From the NCBI RefSeq assembly GCF_002223055.1, contig NZ_NKFL01000006.1, forward strand, positions 2,418,001 through 2,482,000: 64,000 bases of DNA, written 5' to 3'. This DNA is from Burkholderia sp. HI2500. GTDB taxonomy: Bacteria > Pseudomonadota > Gammaproteobacteria > Burkholderiales > Burkholderiaceae. Both the position numbers and the translations under genes were made by a program. The stretch's first letter is position 1. Every line of letters begins with the position of its first letter. The notes beneath the pieces were generated by a model. The model did no database searches and was not told the origin of the DNA. It worked only from the letters and a program-made list of their open reading frames with translations. This document shows, piece by piece, positions 51,743 to 59,858 of the stretch.

Positions 51743-53062
51743 CTAACCAGCCTGCTTCAACGCCGCCGCATGCACCGGCGCGCCGTCATGCGCAGCCTCC
51801 GATCGCGCCAGCTGCGCGCGCGTGCGCCGCGTGATGTGAATCACCGCGAACACGACCGGCGCGATCAGCAGGCCTTCCGCCAGCTCGGGATCGACCGGCA
51901 GGTTCATCACGTGCAGCGCCTTGAACGCCGCCGTCGCCAGCGACAGCACGTAGTACGAAATGGCCGCCACCGACAGCCCTTCGACCGCGTGCTGCAAGTG
52001 AAGCTGATTGCGCGCGGTGCGCTCCATGCCCGCCAGCAGGCGCGTCACGTCCTTTTCCTGGGCAAGGTTCACGCGCGTGCGCAGCAGGTCGACCGCCCGC
52101 GCGATCCGCGCAGCGATCTGCTCGTGGCGCGCCCATACGCTGCGGCAGGTTTCCATCGCCGGCGCGAAGCGGCGCTCCATGAATTCGGCGATCGTCGGCA
52201 TCCCTTCGATGCGCTCCTCGCGCAGCTCGTGGATGCGCGCCAGCACGAGCTTTTCGTACGCCCGCGACGCGCTGAAACGTGCGCCCGATCCCGACAGCGA
52301 TTCGACCCGCACCGCGAGATGCGTGAGCTTGACGAGCAGCGCCGTGTCGTCGCCGTCCGCGCCGCTCGCGTCCATCCGCTGCATCAGCGCGTGCAGCGCC
52401 GCGTGGATCTCGTCGAGCTCGCGGCTCATCCGGCGCGCGACGGGCAACGCGAGCAGCGCCATCATCCGGTAGGTTTCGATTTCATGCAGGCGCTGCAGCA
52501 GCCGGCCGCCCTGCTCCTCGCGGAAATCCTCGTCGACCACGAGAAAGCGCATGAAGCCGTCGTCGCGCACGTGCCAGTCGCAGAACACCTTGCCGCCGCC
52601 GAGCACGTTGCTGCCGACGAGCGCGGGCCCGTCGATCCAGCGGCGCAGGTCGCCGCACACGAGCCGCGCGGCGTCGCCCGACAGCAACTCCATGCGCACC
52701 GCGACGAAGCGGATGCCGGCCAGCCGCGCGAACCACGCGGCCGGAATGCCTTCGATCGCGAGATCGTCGAAATAGCCGGTGTCGCGACGCGGCGCGACGA
52801 ACGTGAAGGTCGAGAATTCGGTGTGACGTTCCCACTTCAGGTGCCAGCCGCTCGGCGACTGCACTGCGTAGTGTGTCGCGCCTTCGTGCGGCGCGGCGAT
52901 GCCGGTGTCGCGGCACAGCGCGTGCAGCAGCGTTTCGTGGATGTCGGACTGGCCGTCCGCGTAGATCGCGTAATGCGTGAGCGACACGGCTTCGGCGAGC
53001 CGCAGGAACGGCCGGGCATGCAATTCCGCGGCCAGTGCGGCGCGCAACGGATGGTCCATCAT
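51743..53062 (-). CDS. DUF3422-family membrane-anchored protein
   Basis: 439 residues. The N-terminal domain is MDHPLRAALAAELHARPFLRLAEAVSLTHYAIY, with HLKWERHTEFSTFTFV and MELLSGDAARLVCGDLRRWIDG. The middle is a long helical region, and two hydrophobic segments lie near the C-terminus (AISYYVLSLATAAFKALHV, GLLIAPVVFAVIHITRR). This is the DUF3422 plan; its function is unknown. Two tandem ATG codons begin it (53062 and 53059), and the only AGGA is 15 nt away. It is divergent from a LysR gene. Confidence 0.85.
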   Translation of the reverse strand: MMDHPLRAALAAELHARPFLRLAEAVSLTHYAIYADGQSDIHETLLHALCRDTGIAAPHEGATHYAVQSPSGWHLKWERHTEFSTFTFVAPRRDTGYFDDLAIEGIPAAWFARLAGIRFVAVRMELLSGDAARLVCGDLRRWIDGPALVGSNVLGGGKVFCDWHVRDDGFMRFLVVDEDFREEQGGRLLQRLHEIETYRMMALLALPVARRMSRELDEIHAALHALMQRMDASGADGDDTALLVKLTHLAVRVESLSGSGARFSASRAYEKLVLARIHELREERIEGMPTIAEFMERRFAPAMETCRSVWARHEQIAARIARAVDLLRTRVNLAQEKDVTRLLAGMERTARNQLHLQHAVEGLSVAAISYYVLSLATAAFKALHVMNLPVDPELAEGLLIAPVVFAVIHITRRTRAQLARSEAAHDGAPVHAAALKQAG

Positions 53063-53223
53063 CGAGACACCACGCTTTCCTGTTCAGTGCTGCACGCCGG
53101 CTCGGCCGGCCCGAACGCCACGCCACCCTCGGGCGAAACGTCAGCGTGATCGCACTATGGCAGACACACAGCAACAATAAAAACGCATAATGCTGATCGT
53201 TACGTTCAGTTTTCCTTATACCT

Positions 53224-54099
53224 ATGAAGATGCTCGATCACGACGTGCTGGCCACCGTCGTCGCCGTCGCGGAAACCGGCAACATGACCCGCGCCGCCGA
53301 GGCCGTGAACCGCTCGCAGTCGGCCGTGAGCATGCAGATCAAGAGCCTGGAAGACGCGATCGGCCGGCCGCTGTTCGTGCGCAAGCCGCGCAGCATCGTG
53401 CTGACGCGCGAAGGCGAGGTGCTGCTGGGATTCGCCAGACGAATGCTGGCGCTGCGCGACGAGGCGTGGGCGGCCGTGGTGCGGCCGGAAGTGACCGGCA
53501 AGGTCGTGATCGGCGTGCCGGACGACTATGCGTCGTCGCTGCTGCCGTCGGTCCTGAAGAAATTCTCGGCAACCTACCCGAAGGTCGAGATCCAGGTGAT
53601 GGGACTGCCGAGCAGCGCGCTCGCGCCGCTGATCAAGGACGGCACCGTCGATCTCGTGTGCGGCACCCGCATCAAGGGGTTGTCCGGCGACTTCATCCGC
53701 CACGAGCCGATGGCGTGGGCCGCGATGACGAACGGGCCGCGCGTGTGGGAAGAACGGCCGCTGCCGATCGCGGTGTTCATGCCGGGCAGCGTCGCGCGCG
53801 AGAACGCGATCCGCAGCCTGGAACGCGCGAAGGTGCCGTACCGCACCTCCTATGAAAGCCCGAGCCTGCTCGGGCTGCTCAGCATGGTCGAGGCCGGCCT
53901 GGCCGTCGCGCCGCTCGCGCGCTGCGCGATTCCCGCGCAGCTGTCGATGCTCGGCCGCTCGCACGGGCTGCCCGACCTGCCGCCGCTCGAGCTGATCCTC
54001 GCGCGCAGCACCAAGTCGAAGCGGCCGCCGTGCGACTTTCTCGCGGAACAGCTGATGGAAGACCTGCAGCGGCAGACCGGGCAGACCGGCGAAGCCTGA
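53224..54099 (+). CDS. LysR-family transcriptional regulator
   Basis: 291 residues. The helix-turn-helix is LDHDVLATVVAVAETGNMTRAAEAVNRSQSAVSMQIKSLEDAIGRPLFVRKPRSIVLTREG. The effector domain has GKVVIGVPDDYASSLLPSVLKKF and LLSMVEAGLAVAPLARCAI. The AT-rich leader with TTTTCCTTATACCT has no clear ribosome site. It is divergent from the DUF3422 gene, its likely target. Confidence 0.88.
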   Translation: MKMLDHDVLATVVAVAETGNMTRAAEAVNRSQSAVSMQIKSLEDAIGRPLFVRKPRSIVLTREGEVLLGFARRMLALRDEAWAAVVRPEVTGKVVIGVPDDYASSLLPSVLKKFSATYPKVEIQVMGLPSSALAPLIKDGTVDLVCGTRIKGLSGDFIRHEPMAWAAMTNGPRVWEERPLPIAVFMPGSVARENAIRSLERAKVPYRTSYESPSLLGLLSMVEAGLAVAPLARCAIPAQLSMLGRSHGLPDLPPLELILARSTKSKRPPCDFLAEQLMEDLQRQTGQTGEA

Positions 54100-54660
54100 T
54101 CAGCGCGTCGCGCCGAACCCGGCCGCGCCCAGCGCCGCGTTGACGTTCGCGGCGACCGTATCGACGAGCGCCTCGAGCGTATCGCCGCGCACGTGCCGGT
54201 GTTCCGGCGCGACGTGCTCCTTGCGTTGCCAGCCCCACTGCGCGCCCGACGCGACCGACAGCGTCGCGCCGAACACGTTGCCGTGGCGGAGGCCGAAGGT
54301 GCTCACGCACCGCCCGGCCACATAGTCCTGTTCGGGCAAATAAAGCCGGATCTCGACCGCGACCTGGTCGCGATCGTTGACGCGCGCGGCCGGGCTGACC
54401 GTCGACGCGAACGTCTTGCCGATCCGCCAGGTCACGCAGGTTTCCCACGCCGCGAGCGGCCCGCCGGCCGCGTCGACCCGTTCGGTGTCGACCGACCACT
54501 GATGCCGGTCGGGCACGACGATCGCCTGGTGCAGCAGCACTTCGGCCACGCGCACCGTCGTCACGAGCTGACGCGCGAGCTGCTGGCCCGACGGCAACGA
54601 CGCCGTCCGTACGCGGCGGCTCTCCGGCCGCGCGACAGGTACTGCTTCCATGAGGTGCAT
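54100..54660 (-). CDS. Hypothetical protein (186 residues)
   Basis: Soluble, mixed alpha/beta composition: QQLARQLVTTVRVAEVLLHQAIVVPDRHQWSVDTERVD, AWETCVTWRIGKTFASTV, VAVEIRLYLPEQDYVAGRCVSTFG and EALVDTVAANVNAALGAAGFGATR. No family was recognised. GGAGGGGTC immediately before the ATG at 54660 fixes the start; the longer open frame to 54846 is not supported. Its stop directly abuts the convergent LysR stop (54099/54100). Confidence 0.75.
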   Translation of the reverse strand: MHLMEAVPVARPESRRVRTASLPSGQQLARQLVTTVRVAEVLLHQAIVVPDRHQWSVDTERVDAAGGPLAAWETCVTWRIGKTFASTVSPAARVNDRDQVAVEIRLYLPEQDYVAGRCVSTFGLRHGNVFGATLSVASGAQWGWQRKEHVAPEHRHVRGDTLEALVDTVAANVNAALGAAGFGATR

Positions 54661-54808
54661 GACCCCTCCGTATTCAGGATCGGCGCCGCGCACGCGGTGT
54701 CGCGCGCGTGTCCGCCGTCGGTCGACGGACAGCACGGCGACCGGCAATCGGCAATCGGGCGGCGCATCGGACCAGCCACCCACGAGCGAGCAATAACCGT
54801 TCCCCGAC

Positions 54809-55159
54809 TTACCGCGCGTTCGGCCCGATGCGCAGGCGGCGGGCAACCGGCCCGATCACCGCATCGGCCTGCTGCGCGATCAGCATGTGCAGCGTGAAAT
54901 CCAGGTCTTCCGGCGCGATGTCGAAGTGCACGTGAACCACGTCGCGCACGGCACGCGCGCTGACGACGTACACGCCGAGCGGGGAATGCAGCAGCGCCGC
55001 GAGGCGCGCGTGCGCGTGCTCGCCGGAGTCGGCCGTCAGCGTGACGGGCAACTGCAGGCGCGGGCGCGGCGGCGGGAACGGAATGACGTTGTCGGGTGCG
55101 CCGGCGCGCAACGGGCGGCCGGCGACATGGAAAGCGGGAACGGGGTGAATGAAGGTCAT
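54809..55159 (-). CDS. Hypothetical protein (116 residues), possible regulatory-fold
   Basis: An N-terminal Pro-rich stretch (NVIPFPPPRPRLQLPVTL) is followed by TADSGEHAHARLAALLHSPLGVYVVSARAVRDVVHVHFDIAPEDLDFTLHMLIAQQ, with an alternating beta-alpha-beta pattern. No family is recognised. The start is uncertain: ATG 55159 has a weak site and an in-frame ATG at 55195 is possible. The upstream leader contains AT-rich sequence around 55195-55260 that could be a promoter. Confidence 0.55.
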   Translation of the reverse strand: MTFIHPVPAFHVAGRPLRAGAPDNVIPFPPPRPRLQLPVTLTADSGEHAHARLAALLHSPLGVYVVSARAVRDVVHVHFDIAPEDLDFTLHMLIAQQADAVIGPVARRLRIGPNAR

Positions 55160-55383
55160 GGAGCGGACGGAAGCCGTCTCGGCTGTTCGACACATCCCCA
55201 GCTTAGAAGAGACGACATAAACGTCGTGCAAAAAAACGCTGCGGCAGTGCAAAAAACGGCATAGGGGACACAACACGCCATCGGCCGGCAGCTGGCCGCG
55301 CGATCGTCATGGGTGCGCGGTGGTCGCGCGCCACGGCGCGCGTCAACCTCGCCTGCGCCGCGTTCGCCCGTCGGTTCGTCCCG

Positions 55384-56304
55384 TTACGCGGCGAAAGCGT
55401 CGAGCGACGCGCGCCGCCGCTCGTCGACCATCGATTCGATCAGCGACACCAGGTCGTCGGTCAGCGGATCGCAGATGCCCGGCGAGCGATGCAGTTCGAG
55501 GTCGGCCGCCGGCAGCGACGGAAAGCCGTCCGCCTCGTCGAGCACGCGCCAGTTCCCGGGCAACGTGCAGCGGTCGATCATCGTCACGGCCGCGCCGTGG
55601 TTCACCGCGATCTTGATGCCGGTCGGGCTCTGGCTCGTGTAGACGACGTGAAACGACCGGTCGGCCGTCGCGAGGGCCTGCAGCCCGCGCTGCCGGTAGC
55701 AGCACGTTTCCGGGAACAGCGCGAGCGGCACCGACGCATGGCGGTCGAGCGCGAAATCACGGTGCGCGGCCCACACGACGTCGTGCCGGCCGAGCACGCG
55801 CCCGCCCGCGCCGGGCCCGTGCCGCACGACGAGCGCCACGTCGAGCTCGCCGGCCTGCAGCCGGTCGAGCAGTTCGAGCGACATCCGGCAATGCACGTGC
55901 AGGCGCGCGCCCGGCCGCATCGCATAGAACGACTTCAGCAGGTCGGGCAGCCACAGCTCCGCGTAGTCCTCGGGCAGCCCGAAGCGCACGACGCCGCGGT
56001 CGCTGCTCGCCTGCTTCAGCGCGAGGATCGCGTCGTTCTGCACCTGGATGATCCGGCGCGCGTGGATCAGGAAATTCTCGCCGTCGCGCGACAGCTCGAG
56101 CCGCCGGCTGTTGCGCATGAACAGGTGCGTGTCGAGCCGTTCCTCGAGCGTGCGGATGCGCAGGCTGATCGTCGATTGCGTGCGATGCAGTTGCCGGGCC
56201 GCCGCGGTGAAGCCACCGCTTTCGACGACCGCGACGAACGCCCGGATCAGTTCCGGATCGAGCGAACTGAGCTTCGACCAATCGGGCTTTTGAATGGCAG
56301 CCAT
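55384..56304 (-). CDS. LysR-family transcriptional regulator
   Basis: 306 residues. The helix-turn-helix is LDPELIRAFVAVVESGGFTAAARQLHRTQSTISLRIRTLEERLDTHLFMRNSRRLELSRDG. The effector domain has GVVRFGLPEDYAELWLPDLLKSFY, ELDVALVVRHGPG and GIKIAVNHGAAVTMIDRCTL. It is divergent from the Fae-homologue operon with a 325-bp shared region that holds a LysR-type inverted repeat at 56402. Start 56304 has a weak ribosome site (GCGAG). Confidence 0.88.
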   Translation of the reverse strand: MAAIQKPDWSKLSSLDPELIRAFVAVVESGGFTAAARQLHRTQSTISLRIRTLEERLDTHLFMRNSRRLELSRDGENFLIHARRIIQVQNDAILALKQASSDRGVVRFGLPEDYAELWLPDLLKSFYAMRPGARLHVHCRMSLELLDRLQAGELDVALVVRHGPGAGGRVLGRHDVVWAAHRDFALDRHASVPLALFPETCCYRQRGLQALATADRSFHVVYTSQSPTGIKIAVNHGAAVTMIDRCTLPGNWRVLDEADGFPSLPAADLELHRSPGICDPLTDDLVSLIESMVDERRRASLDAFAA

Positions 56305-56629
56305 CGAAATTACTCGCTTTCGAAAAAAGAAGGGAAGACGAAAGATAGGGCTCGGAGTACGCCGATTGTTGTCCGGATGCGCTCGGCCCTCCAACCCCTG
56401 CCCGGGTATGACAAACCCGGAGCCGGTACGCGCATGCCCCCCCGCCGCTCCCGCCCCGCCCGCCGTCACGACCACGGCCGAGGCCCGCCCGGCGGGCGTG
56501 CGCGGGCCGGCTTCAGGGCTTTCCCGGAGACGACGAAAACTCATGGCCCGATCAGAAAACATCGATTCACCGGCCGCCTCACGGCCCACCACAATCGCCT
56601 CACCCTCACCTCATCGACGAGACACCGCA
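56305..56629. other. Divergent regulatory region between LysR and the Fae-homologue operon
   Basis: 325 bp without a gene. It contains the inverted repeat at 56402-56420 and C-rich tracts at 56434-56460. The open frame spanning it continues upstream of the Fae start but has no ribosome site. Confidence 0.45.
56402..56420. promoter_or_regulatory. LysR-type inverted repeat
   Basis: CCGGGT and ACCCGG flank ATGACAA, giving the T-N7-A / dyad form usual for LysR activators, about 98 bp from the LysR start and 210 bp from the Fae-homologue start. Confidence 0.5.
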
Positions 56630-57154
56630 ATGACCGCATCTCAACCCAGGCAGCTTTACATCGGCGAAGGCTTCGAAGGCCCCGGCGTCAACCTCGCGCA
56701 CATCAACGTGCTGGTCGGCCCGCGCAACGGCCCGGCGGGCCAGGCGTTCGCCACCGCACTCGCGACGCCGTCGGCCGGCCATGCGCCGTTCGTCGTGATC
56801 GCGCAGCCGGGCGTGCCGACCAAGCCGCTCACGCTGTACGTGAACAAGGCGCAGATCGCCAGCGATTTCCACGGCAATGCCACGTGGGGCGCGTCGCAGG
56901 CCGGCATCGCAAAGGCCGTGGCCGAAGCGCTCGAGAACGGCACGCTGCCGCCCGAAGCGGAGAACGACTGGGTCGTCGTGTCGGCGAACTGGGTGAACCC
57001 GCAAACGGACGACCTCGACGCCGTGTTCGAGAACAACTACCGCGCGTGCCGCAACGCGATCGTCGCGGCGATGGAAGGGCTGCCGCATCGCGACGCGGTG
57101 TTCGCCGCCGCCCGCGACGTGTCGAACCCGTTCTACACCCCGAAGAAAAACTGA
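56630..57154 (+). CDS. Formaldehyde-activating enzyme (Fae) homologue
   Basis: 174 residues with the Fae fold: LYIGEGFEGPGVNLAHINVLVGPRNGPAGQAFATAL, then SAGHAPFVVIAQPGVPTKPLTLYVNKAQI, WGASQAGIAKAVAEALENG and DLDAVFENNYRACRNAIVAAMEG. His24 in NLAHIN matches the catalytic His of methylotroph Fae, which condenses formaldehyde with tetrahydromethanopterin. No methanopterin pathway genes are in the window, so it may act on another aldehyde or pterin. It leads an operon with aldo/keto reductase, aldehyde dehydrogenase and MFS genes. Confidence 0.87.
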   Translation: MTASQPRQLYIGEGFEGPGVNLAHINVLVGPRNGPAGQAFATALATPSAGHAPFVVIAQPGVPTKPLTLYVNKAQIASDFHGNATWGASQAGIAKAVAEALENGTLPPEAENDWVVVSANWVNPQTDDLDAVFENNYRACRNAIVAAMEGLPHRDAVFAAARDVSNPFYTPKKN

Positions 57155-57202
57155 CGACGACAAGCGGCCGACGCGCGACGGACGGCCGCATCTGGAGGAA
57201 AC

Positions 57203-58225
57203 ATGGAATACGTCCGCCTCGGCCAGTCCGGCCTGAAGGTGTCCCGCCTGTGTCTCGGCACGATGAACATGGGCACCCCCGAATGGAAGCCCTGGATCTT
57301 CGACGAAGCGCAGAGCGAGCCGATCGTGCGCCGCGCGCTCGACGCCGGCGTGAACTTCATCGATCTCGCGGATTTCTACTCGACGGGCGTCGGCGAGGAA
57401 GTGGTCGGCCGCATCCTGAAGCGCAACGCGCGCCGCGAGGAGCTCGTCGTGACGACCAAGGTCGGCTACGACATGGGCAGCTATCCGAACGCGGGCGGCC
57501 ATTCGCGCAAGCACGTGCTCGACGGCATCGACGGGTCGCTCAAGCGCCTCGGGATGGATTACGTCGACATCTTCATGCTGCACTTCTTCGACGTGAACAC
57601 GCCCGTCGAGGAAACGATGAGCACGCTGCACGACATCGTGCGGGCGGGCAAGGCGCGCTATATCGGCGTATCGACGATGTACACGTGGCAGTTCGCGAAG
57701 ATCATGCAGGCCTGCGAACGAAACGGCTGGGACAAGCCGATCAACATGCAGCTGCAGCTGAACCTCGCGTATCGCGAGGAAGAGCGCGAGATGGTGCCGT
57801 ACTGCATCGACCAGGGCGTCGGCGTATCGGTGTTCAGCCCGCTCGCGCGCGGCCTGCTCACCTGCGAGCCGCAATCGACGCGCAACCAGACCGACTTCTT
57901 CACCGCGCAGATGTACGGCGATGCGTCGTCGCTCGCGATCGCGGCATCGGTCGCGAAGGTCGCGAAGCGGCGCGGCGTGCCGCCCGCGCAGATCGCGCAG
58001 GCATGGGTGCTGAGCCGCCCCGGCATCGCGAGCATGCTGGTCGGCGCGGATTCCGTCGCGCAGTTCGACAGCGCGCTCGGCGCGCTCGAAACGCACCTCA
58101 CCGACGAAGAGCTGCACGAGCTGGAACGCAACTACACGCCGTGCGACCTGATCAACGACTACACGGCCGGCAAGCGCATCGCGCGCGAATCGCGTCCGGC
58201 GCAGGGCAGCTTCGCGACGGACTGA
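57203..58225 (+). CDS. Aldo/keto reductase
   Basis: 340-residue NADPH-dependent reductase of the (beta/alpha)8 AKR family. The catalytic tetrad is Asp54, Tyr59, Lys86 and His127 (NFIDLADFYS, VTTKVG, FMLHFFD). The cofactor loop has VFSPLARGLL, and later PPAQIAQAWVLSRPGIASMLVGADS. The YajO/Tas-like pattern suggests aldehyde or ketone reduction or the reverse. GGAGGAAAC precedes the ATG. It is 48 bp after the Fae homologue, so aldehyde handling is the shared theme. Confidence 0.9.
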   Translation: MEYVRLGQSGLKVSRLCLGTMNMGTPEWKPWIFDEAQSEPIVRRALDAGVNFIDLADFYSTGVGEEVVGRILKRNARREELVVTTKVGYDMGSYPNAGGHSRKHVLDGIDGSLKRLGMDYVDIFMLHFFDVNTPVEETMSTLHDIVRAGKARYIGVSTMYTWQFAKIMQACERNGWDKPINMQLQLNLAYREEEREMVPYCIDQGVGVSVFSPLARGLLTCEPQSTRNQTDFFTAQMYGDASSLAIAASVAKVAKRRGVPPAQIAQAWVLSRPGIASMLVGADSVAQFDSALGALETHLTDEELHELERNYTPCDLINDYTAGKRIARESRPAQGSFATD

Positions 58226-58278
58226 AGCACTGATGCACTGAATCACGAAGCTCCGAGGCACTGAAGGAACGACACACA

Positions 58279-59730
58279 ATGAATGAATTTCTGAGGACCG
58301 GCCATTTCATCGGCGGTGAATGGCACGAATCGCATGGTGCGAGCGATGCAACCTATCCGGTGCTGAACCCGGCGACCGGCGAGACGATCGCGAAGGTCGC
58401 GAAAGGCGGCGCCGACGACACGCAACGCGCGATCGATGCGGCAGCACACGCGTTTCCGGCATGGCGCGCATTGACCGCAAAGGAACGCGGCGCCCGCGTG
58501 AAACGCTGGGGCGAGCTGATGCTCGAAAACCGTGATGCGCTCGCCGAGCTGCTGACGCGCGAGCAAGGCAAGCCGCTCGCGGAAGCGCGTGGCGAAGTCG
58601 CGTATGCGGCGAGCTTTCTCGAATGGTTCGCGGAAGAAGCGAAGCGCATGTACGGCGACGTGATCCCGAGCCCGAAGCCCAACGCGCAGATCGTCGTCAC
58701 GCGCGAGCCGGTCGGCGTGGTCGCGGCGATCACGCCGTGGAATTTCCCGCTGGCGATGATCACGCGCAAGGCCGGCCCCGCGCTCGCGGCCGGCTGCACG
58801 ATGGTGTTGAAGCCGTCCGAGGAGACGCCGCTGTCGGCATTCGCGCTCGCGGTGCTCGCCGAGCGCGCGGGCGTGCCGGCCGGCGTGTTCAACGTGGTGT
58901 CGGGCGACGCGGTCGCGATCGGCGAAACGCTGACGAGTTCGTCCGTCGTGCGCAAGCTGTCGTTCACGGGTTCGACGCGGGTCGGCAAGCTGCTCGCGAA
59001 GCAGTCGGCCGACACGCTGAAGAAGCTGTCGCTCGAACTCGGCGGCAACGCGCCGTTCATCGTGTTCGACGATGCCGATCTCGATGCGGCGGTCGAAGGC
59101 GCGATCGCATCGAAGTTCCGCAACACGGGCCAGACCTGCGTGTGCGTGAACCGTTTCCTCGTGCAAGACGGCGTGTACGACGCGTTCACGCGCAAGCTCG
59201 CGGATGCCGTGCGCAAGCTGCGCGTCGGCAACGCGCTCGCGGGTGAAGTCGACCAGGGGCCGCTGATCAACGAAGCGGCGCTCGGCAAGGTCGAGCGGCA
59301 CGTGGCCGACGCCACCGCGAAGGGCGCGCACGCGCTCACCGGCGGCAAGCGTCACGCGCTCGGCGGCACGTTCTACGAGCCGACCGTGCTGACCGGCATG
59401 ACGGCCGACATGCTGATCGCGGAAGAGGAAACCTTCGGCCCCGTCGCCGGCTGCTTCCGCTTCGCGACCGAGGAAGAAGCCGTGGCCGCGGCCAACGACA
59501 CGCCGTTCGGGCTGTCCGCGTACTTCTACACGCGCGACCTCGGCCGTGCATGGCGCGTGTCGGGTGCGCTGGAGAGCGGGATGGTCGGCGTCAACGACGG
59601 GATCATCTCGACCGAAGTCGCGCCGTTCGGCGGCGTCAAGCAATCGGGGCTCGGCCGCGAAGGCTCGAAGTACGGCCTCGACGAGTACGTGGAACTCAAG
59701 TACACGCTGATGGCCGGCCTCGGCCGCTGA
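58279..59730 (+). CDS. NAD(P)+-dependent succinate-semialdehyde dehydrogenase-type ALDH
   Basis: 483 residues, GabD-like. Asn155 (TPWNFP), Glu253 (SLELGGNAPF) and Cys287 (NTGQTCVC) are the catalytic residues; the Cys287-Val-Cys289 pair is the redox switch seen in E. coli/human SSADH. The cofactor motif is FTGSTRVGK and the C-terminus is GGVKQSGLGREGSKYGLDEYVELKY. Its operon position suggests it oxidises an aldehyde made or bound by the neighbouring enzymes; it could also finish GABA breakdown from the guanidinobutyrase island after transamination. Confidence 0.9.
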   Translation: MNEFLRTGHFIGGEWHESHGASDATYPVLNPATGETIAKVAKGGADDTQRAIDAAAHAFPAWRALTAKERGARVKRWGELMLENRDALAELLTREQGKPLAEARGEVAYAASFLEWFAEEAKRMYGDVIPSPKPNAQIVVTREPVGVVAAITPWNFPLAMITRKAGPALAAGCTMVLKPSEETPLSAFALAVLAERAGVPAGVFNVVSGDAVAIGETLTSSSVVRKLSFTGSTRVGKLLAKQSADTLKKLSLELGGNAPFIVFDDADLDAAVEGAIASKFRNTGQTCVCVNRFLVQDGVYDAFTRKLADAVRKLRVGNALAGEVDQGPLINEAALGKVERHVADATAKGAHALTGGKRHALGGTFYEPTVLTGMTADMLIAEEETFGPVAGCFRFATEEEAVAAANDTPFGLSAYFYTRDLGRAWRVSGALESGMVGVNDGIISTEVAPFGGVKQSGLGREGSKYGLDEYVELKYTLMAGLGR

Positions 59731-59858
59731 CCGCCGGCCGCTCCCCGCGGTCGACCCGCGCCGCGCGCCGTCCGGCCGCGCGGCGCCCTGCACGGCACGC
59801 GCGGCGGCGCTCCGCCCGCGCGCGCCGCCGCGCGCCCGATAACCATCCAGGAGACAGC

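Noticed and set aside
56401..56460. Fourth copy of the GC-rich island motif near the Fae homologue
   Set aside because: GGGTATGAC and a later CATGCCCCCCC stretch look similar but lack the GGT-TGCCC plus G-run order; treated instead as a LysR dyad and C-rich tract.
55309..58233. 974-codon plus-strand open frame
   Set aside because: It crosses an antisense LysR gene and out-of-frame Fae and aldo/keto reductase genes; composition is Arg-rich shadow.
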